Source: Nitrospira sp. (lineage in GTDB: Bacteria > Nitrospirota > Nitrospiria > Nitrospirales > Nitrospiraceae). Taken from it: 64,000 nt of DNA. The stretch spans positions 1 to 64,000 of the forward strand of contig JANDJI010000008.1 in NCBI GenBank assembly GCA_024331125.1, in the 5' to 3' direction. Below, piece after piece: positions 35,877 to 43,860 of the stretch (position 1 is the stretch's first letter; every line of letters starts with the position of its first letter). The notes below the pieces were generated by a model. The model saw nothing but the letters and a program-made list of their open reading frames with translations. It did not search any database and was not told where the DNA came from. The position numbers were made by a program, and so were the translations under genes.

Positions 35877-36875
35877 ATGTCTGATTTACGGGAACAAGCC
35901 GCAACCGAAGTGTCCTGGACTACCGATGCGCTTCAGCGATTGGAGCGGGCGCCGGTCTTTCTTCGCGGCATGGTCCGCCGATTGGCCGAAAAAAAAGCGC
36001 GTGAGTTGGGGTACGCCGAGATCACGGGAGAGATTCTCGATCGATTCAAAAGCCAAATGATGGGCGGCGCGGGCGGACGGGCGGGAAGTCCATCGGCGGA
36101 CGAAGCAAGCGCAGGAGGGCGCTTCCCATGGACCGCCGCCGCCCGTGAACGACTGGCGAGCGTGCCGGAGTTCATGCGTCCGATGATCGAACAAATCACC
36201 GAAGAGATCGCGAAGGAACGGGGTCATCTGGAAGTCAACGTCGAGTTGTACGACAAGGTTGAATCACTCGGCGACCTGTCGGACGGCGAAGAAACGACGA
36301 TGGAGTGGACTGATGAAGCCGTGGCGATGCTCCAGGAGAAACTGAGCCAGACGCCTCCCATCGCGGTCGAGTTCGTTTCCGACATGCTGAAGCGCGACGC
36401 GGAAGATTTGGCCAGGCAGAGAGGGGCGAATCGAATCGATGAAACCACCCTGCGCGACCTGTGGGAGTCTCCGCTTCGCCGAGTCGCATGGACCGACGAG
36501 GCATGGAAGCGACTCCAGTCGTCTCCCGACTTCGTGCGCAGCGGGATTCGAAAGGCGGCGGAGCGGCGGGCAAGGAAACTGGGATTGCCGGAGATTGATT
36601 CCGCCCATCTGACCCTATTTAGAAATCAAGCGATGATGAAAGCGGTCAAACGCATTCGCTCATTTGGGTATCGCGAGCTGACGTTTGACGCGTTTGAAAC
36701 GGCGCTTCAGCGGACAAAGCGTCTCCAAGGAAACGACCAGGCGCAGAAAAGACTTCAGGAGATTCGCAACCACTTTGCCGACCCTTCGACCAAGAAACCG
36801 GAAGGAGACACATTGGGCGCCGAACTCATGGATCGTTTCCGGAAGTATCTGAAGGGAGAAGGGTCGCTGCCGTAA
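35877..36875 (+). CDS. Protein with four PCP_red-type repeats
   Basis: From ATG 35877, 26 bases after the HU/IHF gene, it encodes 332 residues made almost only of tandem repeats at about 13-58, 84-127, 143-195 and 204-260. Each starts with (V/F/M)xWTxxA and continues xRLxxxPxFxRxxI-(5)-E-x-A-(3)-G, the pattern of the PCP_red domain at the C-terminus of protochlorophyllide reductase subunit B. The linkers are Gly/Ser-rich or acidic. There are no Cys and no membrane segment. With the gene at 21822 this makes six such domains in the window. Function unknown; an adaptor or cofactor-related role is only a guess. Confidence 0.8.
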   Translation: MSDLREQAATEVSWTTDALQRLERAPVFLRGMVRRLAEKKARELGYAEITGEILDRFKSQMMGGAGGRAGSPSADEASAGGRFPWTAAARERLASVPEFMRPMIEQITEEIAKERGHLEVNVELYDKVESLGDLSDGEETTMEWTDEAVAMLQEKLSQTPPIAVEFVSDMLKRDAEDLARQRGANRIDETTLRDLWESPLRRVAWTDEAWKRLQSSPDFVRSGIRKAAERRARKLGLPEIDSAHLTLFRNQAMMKAVKRIRSFGYRELTFDAFETALQRTKRLQGNDQAQKRLQEIRNHFADPSTKKPEGDTLGAELMDRFRKYLKGEGSLP

Positions 36876-37028
36876 ATCGAGCAGGCTCGGCGGACCTCGC
36901 CTGTGCCCCTTCGATTCCACCATACAACCAACTCGCTCAGCGGGCCTCTCTCGCTGGGAAAACTGCATAGTGCCTCGACGGGAGGGATGGGTAATACCGA
37001 GGACTTCCAGGTTGAAGCACGCCGCTAA

Positions 37029-37349
37029 TCAGGAAGCCATGGTGGGTTTGGGCCAGAACTTGTGGCGGATTTGGGGCAGCGGTTCGTTTTCAAAGTTTGG
37101 AATATCGTAGAGACATCGATCGATGGTCGCCACTTCTTCTTCGGTCAATTCCAACGTGACCTTTTTCTTCCAAAATTGATCCAGCGTGAAGTAATCCCCG
37201 GATGAGGGTTTTTCGGCCAACAACGCCTTCATCTTTTGAAATCCCGCCGAGTCGACACCTCCGATGCGTCCCTTATTCCGATCGTGGCACCAACGCAGCA
37301 CCTCTGCGATTCCATACATGGTAATGTCGATTTTCACGGTGTCACCCAT
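37029..37349 (-). CDS. Conserved-looking hypothetical protein, 106 residues
   Basis: The ATG at 37349 has an ideal GAGGAGG site 6 bases upstream, which supports a real gene and rejects the longer frame from 37364. The protein (MGDTVKIDITMYGIAEVLRW at its start) is soluble and mixed charged, with YFTLDQFWKKKVTLELTEEE and a C-terminal FWPKPT. No family or motif is recognised. It stands alone on the minus strand. Confidence 0.75.
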   Translation of the reverse strand: MGDTVKIDITMYGIAEVLRWCHDRNKGRIGGVDSAGFQKMKALLAEKPSSGDYFTLDQFWKKKVTLELTEEEVATIDRCLYDIPNFENEPLPQIRHKFWPKPTMAS

Positions 37350-37563
37350 TGCATTCCTCCTCAAAGAAAGGGAACTGATTCTAGCGTAATCTCGATCTGA
37401 AATTCAAAGGCCATGACATTGTCAGGGGAAAGATCTCTCTCGTATACTTTAGCGATACTCTCTTGTGGAGGAAGGGAGCGCACGGAACTCTTGGAAAGCC
37501 GATCGGCCGGCCGGTCGATCGTCCTTCATGGCGATGTGGAATACGTGATCGACGAATAAGAAC

Positions 37564-38736
37564 ATGGATTATAAGAAGGCGCTGTCCGCCATACGGTACA
37601 AACAGCACCTCGTGGTCGCCCTAATCGGTCTTGGGCTGGGGGCCTCGATCGGTTGCCCCAAGACGGAACAATACAATCCCCCCGATCTTTTTTATTATTT
37701 CGCCAGCTACAAAGTCGGGAAGAATCCCACGACCGTCGTCGCGGCCGATTTCAACCATGATTCCTACACCGACCTTGTGACCACCAATATTGCGAGCAAC
37801 ACGCTGTCCATCTTGTTGGGGAACGGTGACGGAACCTTTCAGGATCAGATCCAGCTTCACGTTTGCCAGGAACCACGCTCGCTTGTCTTGGGCGATTTCA
37901 ACCACGACCTCCATGAGGACGTGGCCCTCGCTTGTTCGGGGGGAGATGAAATAGAAGTTCTGTTTGGTCACGGGAACGGCAAGTTTACGGAAGGTCCCCG
38001 TTATCCGGTCTATCGCGCACCCGTGTCTCTTGCAAGCGATGACTTAAACGGTGATCAGCATCTCGATCTGGTCGTCGCGTTGCGCAACGACAAGGTCAAG
38101 GTGTTTCTCGGCGACGGGACCGGCGAGTTTAAGCCGGGCGCCCAATATGAGTATGGAGACACCCCTACGTCCGTCACGCTGTCCGATCTCGATGGCGACG
38201 GAAAACTCGATCTTATCGTCACAAACGGCGGCCACATGTCGAAAGGAGTCTCGATTTGGCTCGGCAATGGCGACGGGTCGTTTCGAGATCCTAAAGACTA
38301 CCAGGCCGGCAGGCGACCGTTGGGAGTGACCCTGGCTGATTTCAACAACGACCGGCGGAGCGACCTCTTGGTGATCAACGGAGAAAAAGACAGCATCACC
38401 ACGCTGCTGGGCAACGGGAACGCGACGTTTCGTCCCGGGCGCGATTCCGGAGCCAATGCCGGACCCAATTGCGGGTTGGCGCGGGATTTCAACGGAGACC
38501 ATCTGGTCGACGTGGCCGTCGTCAATCTCCAATCAAGCGATCTGTCCATTCTCTTTGGGAAAGGCGACGGGACGTTTCACTATCCTCCGCGGAATTATCG
38601 AACGCAAGCCGGGCCGTTTGCGGTCACATTATTCCGCGCGACGACCACGGGAACGGAAGAGCCCGGTTTGGCCATCGCGGATAACGGAAGCGGGAGCGTC
38701 TCGATTTTTCTCCATCGCGGCTTGAGGCCGTCGTAA
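37564..38736 (+). CDS. FG-GAP/VCBS-repeat beta-propeller protein, exported
   Basis: A 390-residue protein with a hydrophobic N-terminus (HLVVALIGLGLGASIGC) that may be a lipoprotein signal, although Ser at the -3 position is unusual. It is built of about seven repeats that pair a calcium-loop-like DFNxDxxxDLV or DLDGDGKLDL with LLGNGDGTF-type turns, typical of integrin-like seven-bladed propellers. It is likely on the cell surface or in the periplasm, with a binding role. Ligand unknown. The gap upstream (37350-37563) shows no clear promoter. Confidence 0.88.
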   Translation: MDYKKALSAIRYKQHLVVALIGLGLGASIGCPKTEQYNPPDLFYYFASYKVGKNPTTVVAADFNHDSYTDLVTTNIASNTLSILLGNGDGTFQDQIQLHVCQEPRSLVLGDFNHDLHEDVALACSGGDEIEVLFGHGNGKFTEGPRYPVYRAPVSLASDDLNGDQHLDLVVALRNDKVKVFLGDGTGEFKPGAQYEYGDTPTSVTLSDLDGDGKLDLIVTNGGHMSKGVSIWLGNGDGSFRDPKDYQAGRRPLGVTLADFNNDRRSDLLVINGEKDSITTLLGNGNATFRPGRDSGANAGPNCGLARDFNGDHLVDVAVVNLQSSDLSILFGKGDGTFHYPPRNYRTQAGPFAVTLFRATTTGTEEPGLAIADNGSGSVSIFLHRGLRPS

Positions 38737-38797
38737 CCGTCAAGCGTCCGGACATCGAGCGGCGGCGGAACGTCGCTTCATGCAAACACGTCTCTGC

Positions 38798-38826
38798 TTG
38801 ACAGCATCGAGACCCTCCGATACAGT
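38798..38826 (+). promoter_or_regulatory. Candidate promoter for the small-membrane-protein/carboxypeptidase genes
   Basis: A perfect TTGACA (38798-38803), a 17-base spacer and TACAGT (38821-38826, four of six) lie 38 bases before the ATG at 38865. Confidence 0.5.
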
Positions 38827-38864
38827 TGCCCGCGAGCCCACCCTTATGGCGAGCAATCACAACG

Positions 38865-39071
38865 ATGGCGCTTCGATCGTTTCTTTGGTGGTTCATGATA
38901 GGGGCGCTGCTGACCCTCTCCGTGCTGATGGTTCAGGGCGGGGTCCGCGATTTGTGGGAGGGAACCCAGCGTGCCGGTGAAACGAACATCTTTGTGTATT
39001 TCGGCACCACGCTGCTTGGCGGCGGGTTGCTCGCCGGGTGCGTCGCGCTGATCATGAACCGACTTCGGTGA
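38865..39071 (+). CDS. Small two-segment membrane protein
   Basis: A 68-residue protein starting MALRSFLWWFMIGALLTLSV. It has two hydrophobic helices (about 4-20 and 42-62) joined by a short polar loop (GGVRDLWEGTQRAGETN) and ends in MNRLR. It has a promoter but no clear ribosome site. It overlaps no gene and is followed after 20 bases by the zinc-ribbon gene. No family recognised. Confidence 0.55.
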   Translation: MALRSFLWWFMIGALLTLSVLMVQGGVRDLWEGTQRAGETNIFVYFGTTLLGGGLLAGCVALIMNRLR

Positions 39072-39091
39072 TTGAAGGCCCGTCTCAAAGA

Positions 39092-39280
39092 ATGCAATGT
39101 TTCAGGTGTAACGGATGCATGACGGTCGAGCGACATTACACGTTGCTCAATCGACGGATTCATGCCCGGTGTATCAACTGTGGATTCTGGATAGACTTGG
39201 CCGACTTGCTGAGGTTTTTCCACAAGGTGATCGACAGCGGACTTAAAGGGCGAAAGGTTCAGGAAACCTTATCGTTGTGA
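39092..39280 (+). CDS. Small zinc-ribbon-like protein
   Basis: A 62-residue protein with CFRCNGC near the N-terminus and CINCGF about 25 residues later, so two Cys pairs that could bind zinc. A C-terminal helix follows (FWIDLADLLRFFHKVIDSGL). Its stop overlaps the following GTG start as GTGA, which suggests translational coupling with the carboxypeptidase gene. Function unknown. Confidence 0.6.
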   Translation: MQCFRCNGCMTVERHYTLLNRRIHARCINCGFWIDLADLLRFFHKVIDSGLKGRKVQETLSL

Positions 39281-40251
39281 TAAGGAGGCGTCCGCTCTTG
39301 AGAAAAAAGGTTCGGGCACGCCCCGTTTTCTCCTTGCCGATGCATCGATGTGCGCCCGCTCTCGGACGGATGGCGCGGATTGCAATGCTCGGCTTCTTTC
39401 TGCCGCTCTTGTCGTCTGCGTTGGCTTACGCCGAAAACGTCATCCCCCACAACGTCGTCCCCAGCAGAGAGACCGTCTATTCGGCAGCCTCCTTCCACCA
39501 TGCTCTCCCGTGGAGAAAGGTGCCGGCTCACAGCGTGCTCTTAAAAGACCTCCGGTCCGGTCGAGTGCTGTACGAATACGAGGCGGGAAAACGGCTCTCT
39601 CCGGCGAGTTTAACCAAAATCATGTCGGCGCTCGTCATTCTTGAAAAGGGACATCTGGGGGAATATGCCACCGTCAGCCGGAACGCCGCCGCCGCGCCCA
39701 GGAGCCACCTTGGACTGCGAACGGGCGAAGTGTTTCGCCTGGAGGATTTGCTCAAAGCCATGCTGATTGTCTCGGCCAACGACGCTTGTTTGGCGGCCGT
39801 TGAGCATGTCGGCGGGGATGAAGCGCAATTTGTTCGTCTTATGAACGACAAGGCCGCCGAACTCGGGCTGAACGACACCCATTTCAACAACGCCTGTGGA
39901 TTCGACGCCCCCGATCATTATTCCACGGCCGAAGACCTTGCCAAGCTGAGCGAAATCGCCATGCGGCACCCGGTGTTTCGTGAGCTCGTTCGCGAGAAGC
40001 GGGATCTCATTATGCCCGTCAGTGGACGTCGGTCGTATCTCTTGCACAACACCAATCGCCTGTTGGGGCGCATTCCTGGCGTCGAAGGAGTCAAAACCGG
40101 ATTTACCTCCAAAGCAGGGCGCTGTCTTGTCGCCAAAGTATCCCAAGACGGCAACGATCTTCTCTTGGTGATCCTGAACTCCAATCGTCGTTGGATTATG
40201 GCCGAAAGTCTGATCGATTACGGCATTCGGCTCACTGGTTCTGCTCGATAG
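39277..40251 (+). CDS. D-alanyl-D-alanine carboxypeptidase (PBP5/6 type)
   Basis: A penicillin-binding serine carboxypeptidase that trims peptidoglycan pentapeptides. Catalytic motifs are SLTK (SxxK), SAND (SxN) and KTGFTSKAG (KTG). A signal peptide ends near LLSSALAYAEN. The start is uncertain: GTG 39277 overlaps the upstream stop, while ATG 39340 would give a more usual signal peptide. At 324 residues it lacks the full C-terminal beta domain and amphipathic anchor of E. coli PBP5, so it resembles DacF-like short forms. Confidence 0.93.
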   Translation: MIRRRPLLRKKVRARPVFSLPMHRCAPALGRMARIAMLGFFLPLLSSALAYAENVIPHNVVPSRETVYSAASFHHALPWRKVPAHSVLLKDLRSGRVLYEYEAGKRLSPASLTKIMSALVILEKGHLGEYATVSRNAAAAPRSHLGLRTGEVFRLEDLLKAMLIVSANDACLAAVEHVGGDEAQFVRLMNDKAAELGLNDTHFNNACGFDAPDHYSTAEDLAKLSEIAMRHPVFRELVREKRDLIMPVSGRRSYLLHNTNRLLGRIPGVEGVKTGFTSKAGRCLVAKVSQDGNDLLLVILNSNRRWIMAESLIDYGIRLTGSAR

Positions 40252-40471
40252 TCGCTGCGCGCACTCTCCGCGAGGATCTTCATGCGGCCGCCGTTCCCGC
40301 CGGCGGGGCCAACGGATGCTTGCCGAAGGAACGAAAATCTCCCCTCTCATCTGGCTCGGGTCCGCCGCCGAATCAGTCAGAGACCGAACATCGGCCGGGA
40401 GAGAAACATTCCGAGCCGCACGGTCATTCGTCGTGCGGAAAATGAAACAGGATCGCGATTGCGGCGAGCGG

Positions 40472-41005
40472 CTACCGGGGTCGGGCAAACTCGATGTTCA
40501 CGTCCTTGCCCAGATAGTTGACTTGAAATCCCTGCTTATCATAGGCCAGAACGGCTCCCATGACGTTTTCATCTCCGTAGTCTTCCGCGCCCAACACCTT
40601 TCGGATTTCATCGGGACTGTCGCTGTTCAAGACGTTGCGGAAGATGCCTCTCGTTTTGTACGCAAAGCGGTTGTTGATAAAAATGAGATCGACTTTTCCG
40701 TCTTGAACGCGAACGCCGGCCATCGGTCCCGTCGGTTTCCGTTGATCAATCAGGAAAATAAAGTTGGCCTCTTGCTCGGCCTTGACGCCGGAGATTTTCC
40801 CGCTCATCAGCGACTCGACGGCCTTGGCCTCCGAATCGCCGAGTTTGACTCCAAACAGAGACACGTTCATGCTCGAAACGTCTTTGGGCTCCATGACGTC
40901 GTCCTGGCTCAGTTCGTACGGCTCCGCAAAGACCGAGGGGCCCAAGCCGAACATGATCCCCATCACGAACCAAGCGGCCACCCTCGTTACACGACGATTC
41001 CCCAT
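40472..41005 (-). CDS. Exported protein of unknown function
   Basis: The ATG at 41005 has an AAAGGAGAA site 4 bases upstream. The 177 residues begin with a clear signal peptide (MGNRRVTRVAAWFVMGIMFG, then PSVFAEPYE). The mature part has VSLFGVKLGDSEAKAVE and VDLIFINNRFAYKTRG, features seen in small periplasmic proteins that track a conserved 'LGDS' repeat, but I cannot name a family. It is a single gene. The 220-base stretch between it and the carboxypeptidase shows no supported gene. Confidence 0.8.
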   Translation of the reverse strand: MGNRRVTRVAAWFVMGIMFGLGPSVFAEPYELSQDDVMEPKDVSSMNVSLFGVKLGDSEAKAVESLMSGKISGVKAEQEANFIFLIDQRKPTGPMAGVRVQDGKVDLIFINNRFAYKTRGIFRNVLNSDSPDEIRKVLGAEDYGDENVMGAVLAYDKQGFQVNYLGKDVNIEFARPR

Positions 41006-41197
41006 GTTCTTCTCCTTTAATTTAATTGAGCGCGGTCTGTTGTTTGCGAATCTGCCTGTGCCTGCGGACAACGGCCTTGAGCGGTCCGTCGGCGGCATGG
41101 CCTTGATTGTAAGAAGGAGGTGCGCCCGCGGCAAGAAACAGACTTGGTGAGACATGACGACGCGGGAACAAAGGTCGAAACGGCATGGAGTCTCACG

Positions 41198-41491
41198 CTA
41201 AGGCTGTGCAGCCGTCTGCAGCAACAGTTCGCCGAGCCGGCGAAGGCGGATAAAGTAGGCGAGAGGGGCGGCGTCCAGATCCTCCGTCACCGAATCGAGT
41301 TCCGTCAAACAGTCTTTCAATATGGCCAATCGCTGGTCGTCAAGCCCGTCCGGACTATCAAGGTAATATATCACACAGCCGCTGATGACCGTGTCGAGGG
41401 TCATCAGTTGACCTTGATGCGAGCTGGCAAAAACGGGCCAGTCTTCTTGGCAGTGCCGGTTCCATGCAGTCTCGATTTGCTGTTTCGTCAT
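41198..41491 (-). CDS. Small hypothetical protein behind gdhA
   Basis: The ATG at 41491 has a GGAGG site 5 bases upstream, so I prefer it to upstream alternatives. The 97 residues (MTKQQIETAWNRHCQEDWPV) form a mostly helical, acidic soluble protein with LRRLGELLLQTAAQP at the end. It follows gdhA by 56 bases on the same strand and may be co-transcribed. No family recognised. Confidence 0.7.
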   Translation of the reverse strand: MTKQQIETAWNRHCQEDWPVFASSHQGQLMTLDTVISGCVIYYLDSPDGLDDQRLAILKDCLTELDSVTEDLDAAPLAYFIRLRRLGELLLQTAAQP

Positions 41492-41547
41492 GGGATCCTC
41501 CGGCATCCGATCGGCATCGGCCGTCGTCCGGCTCGGTTCGCCTCGTC

Positions 41548-42804
41548 CTATGGATAAAGGCCTCGCTGGAGATGCGCCTGGGCAACCTGATCGATTCCGC
41601 TCATGAGCGCCGCCATGCGCATCGACGTCTTTTGTCGCCGAGACAATTCGAGCGTGCGGTGAAAAGCCGAGGTGATCAGGTTTTGAAGCCGCCGTTGGAT
41701 GTCCTCGGCGCTCCAAAAAAACCGCTGCAGATCCTGCACCCACTCGAAGTACGACACGATGACGCCGCCAGAATTGGCCAGAATGTCCGGAACGATAAAG
41801 ACGCCCTTCTCCTCCAGAAGGCGATCGGCGTCCAGCGTGGTCGGGCCATTGGCGCCCTCGACGAGAATTTTGCAGCGCAGGCGGGATGCGTTTTTCACCG
41901 TGATCTGCTCGGACAGGGCGGCGGGGACGAGCATCGTACAGTCCAGCTCCAATAGATCGTCGTTGGTAATGGGCTCCCCCAGCTTGGTTTCCTGGAGGGG
42001 CCGCCCTTCTTCGCGATATCGGCGAAGCAGTTCCGGGATGTCGAGTCCCTTGGGATCGTACAATCCCCCGCTTACGTCGCTGACGGCGACCACACGGGCC
42101 CCCTGCTGTTGCAGGATGCGCGCGGTATGAGAGCCGACGTTTCCAAATCCTTGGACCGCCACCGTTGCGCGGTCAATGGATAGCCCAAGATGGCGCAGCG
42201 CTTCCATGGCCACATACACGACTCCGCGTCCGGTGGCTTCCTCGCGACCCAGGCTGCCTCCGAGCGGCAGCGGTTTGCCGGTCACGACGCCCGGGACGGC
42301 GTAGCCGACCTGTTGGCTGTAGGTGTCCATGATCCACGCCATGACTTGGGCGTCCGTTCCGACGTCCGGAGCCGGGACGTCCTTGTCGGGACCGATGAGA
42401 GGAAAGATTTCCGCCGCGTATCGCCTGGTCAACCGCTGCAATTCCGAGCGGGACAACGTTTTTGGCGCAACCCGGATGCCGCCTTTGGCTCCTCCATAGG
42501 GGAGGCCGACCAAGGCGCATTTCCAGGTCATCCACATGGCCAACGCCGCCACCTCGCCGAGGCTCACGTCCGGATGGTAGCGGATGCCTCCTTTGGAGGG
42601 GCCGCGTGAGGAATCGTGTTGGACCCGATAGCCGGTGAAAACCTCCACCCGTCCGTCGTCCATGCGGACCGGAAGGCTGACAACCAGTGAACGCTGAGGC
42701 AGCTTCAGCCGCTCGCGCAGATTGGGATCCAAGCGCAGAGCCTCCGCCGCCTCGTCGAATTGCGCCACCGCCAATCGGAACGTATGGGTATCGAGTTCCT
42801 GCAT
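41548..42804 (-). CDS. gdhA: Glutamate dehydrogenase
   Basis: It interconverts glutamate with 2-oxoglutarate and ammonia. The 418 residues fit the hexameric short family. Conserved parts are RGPSKGGIRYHPDV, CALVGLPYGGAKGGI with the catalytic Lys, DVPAPDVGTDAQVMAW, TGKPLPLGGSLGREEATGRG, the Rossmann motif VQGFGNVGS, and EGANGPTT with LANSGGVIVSYFEWVQ. It follows lipB by 12 bases. In an ammonia oxidiser it would serve ammonia assimilation. Confidence 0.96.
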   Translation of the reverse strand: MQELDTHTFRLAVAQFDEAAEALRLDPNLRERLKLPQRSLVVSLPVRMDDGRVEVFTGYRVQHDSSRGPSKGGIRYHPDVSLGEVAALAMWMTWKCALVGLPYGGAKGGIRVAPKTLSRSELQRLTRRYAAEIFPLIGPDKDVPAPDVGTDAQVMAWIMDTYSQQVGYAVPGVVTGKPLPLGGSLGREEATGRGVVYVAMEALRHLGLSIDRATVAVQGFGNVGSHTARILQQQGARVVAVSDVSGGLYDPKGLDIPELLRRYREEGRPLQETKLGEPITNDDLLELDCTMLVPAALSEQITVKNASRLRCKILVEGANGPTTLDADRLLEEKGVFIVPDILANSGGVIVSYFEWVQDLQRFFWSAEDIQRRLQNLITSAFHRTLELSRRQKTSMRMAALMSGIDQVAQAHLQRGLYP

Positions 42805-42816
42805 AACTCCTCGTCG

Positions 42817-43605
42817 CTAAGCGTGAGAGGCCGCGAATCGTGAAATTTCATCGGGGGCGCCGGTATGACCGTCAGGAATCTGTATCGTCGCAGTCCATTC
42901 GATGCCGAATACTTCGCCGAAAAGCTCGGCAAGGTCGCGTTTGACCGTTGCGACCGAAAGACCCGTGGCCCCCAGGCGGCTCATGGTGGTCATGCGGCAA
43001 TCCGCGAGACCACACGGTCGAATGATCTCGAATGGCGAGAGATCCATGTCGACGTTCAGCGCAAAGCCGTGCAGACTGACACCCTGCTGAATGCGGACGC
43101 CGATGGAAGCAATTTTCGCAAGACATGGAGAAAAAACCCAGACGCCGGGCTTCTGAGCCAAACGGTCGCCCCCGATGTTCCAACGGGCGAGAAGACGAAT
43201 GATGACTTCTTCCAAAAGCCAGACCAGCCGTCTCGGTCCGGCCGCATAGGCGGTCGTCTTGAGAATGGGGTACACGACCACCTGGCCTGGACCGTGAAAC
43301 GTCACCGAGCCTCCTCGGTTGACGACTTGCACGTCCGCGCCGGTTGCGCGCAAAACCCGCTCGTCGTTGGGCCGATCGTTCGGCCGGGTGCTTCGCCCCA
43401 GCGTATAGACGGGGTCGTGTTCCAGAATAATGACCGTATCCGGTCTCTCGCCCAAAAGACGTTCTTGATGCAGTCGTGATTGGAGGATCCACCCGTCGGT
43501 GTAAGAAATCGGTGTTTTGAAAAGAAAGAGCGCCCCGTTCTGCAACCGGCCGGCCACGTTTGGATCTCGGACGTTCTGGGGAGAAACGCTCAACGATGGA
43601 GTCAC
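42817..43605 (-). CDS. lipB: Octanoyl-[acyl-carrier-protein]-protein N-octanoyltransferase (LipB)
   Basis: It moves octanoate from ACP to lipoyl domains, the first step of lipoate synthesis. The 262 residues have EHDPVYTLGR, the RGGSVTFHGPGQVVVYPI motif, the catalytic Lys in KIASIGVRIQQGVSLHGFALNV (spread over about 20 residues) and the acyl-accepting Cys in IIRPCGLADC. The start is GTG 43605. The gap up to the sigma-factor gene (43606-43858) holds no gene. Confidence 0.94.
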   Translation of the reverse strand: MTPSLSVSPQNVRDPNVAGRLQNGALFLFKTPISYTDGWILQSRLHQERLLGERPDTVIILEHDPVYTLGRSTRPNDRPNDERVLRATGADVQVVNRGGSVTFHGPGQVVVYPILKTTAYAAGPRRLVWLLEEVIIRLLARWNIGGDRLAQKPGVWVFSPCLAKIASIGVRIQQGVSLHGFALNVDMDLSPFEIIRPCGLADCRMTTMSRLGATGLSVATVKRDLAELFGEVFGIEWTATIQIPDGHTGAPDEISRFAASHA

Positions 43606-43832
43606 CTCGGCACCCCTGCGACACGCGAAGGACGTTTCAATTTAGACTGCCCGCCTGACGGTCCACGGAGAAGAATCACTGTCGCACGCTGCAAGCGAGT
43701 TACGAGGCGATCCCTTGCGCCTATCAGAGAATGCGCAGAATGCGGTCGCATTGTGACATAACCGGTTGCCACGGGGGAAGCACCATCCACAATCATGCCG
43801 GCGTAGACTCCCCCTTCAGGGGCACGGAGGAT

Positions 43833-43860
43833 ACCGGTCTATTACCGGCACCGGTCTATT
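43833..43860. repeat. Short direct repeat beside the sigma-factor stop codon
   Basis: ACCGGTCTATT occurs at 43833-43843 and again at 43850-43860, a period of 17 bases. The second copy overlaps the 3' end of the sigma-factor gene. The connecting bases add an ACCGG-CCGGT palindrome. No T tract follows, so it is not a standard terminator. Confidence 0.6.

Noticed and set aside
40191..40445. An 84-codon plus-strand frame with a His/Pro/Ser-rich end (GEKHSEPHGHSSCGK).
   Set aside because: Its ATG lies inside the carboxypeptidase gene, no ribosome site precedes any later start, and no family is recognised. Kept only as a remote possibility.
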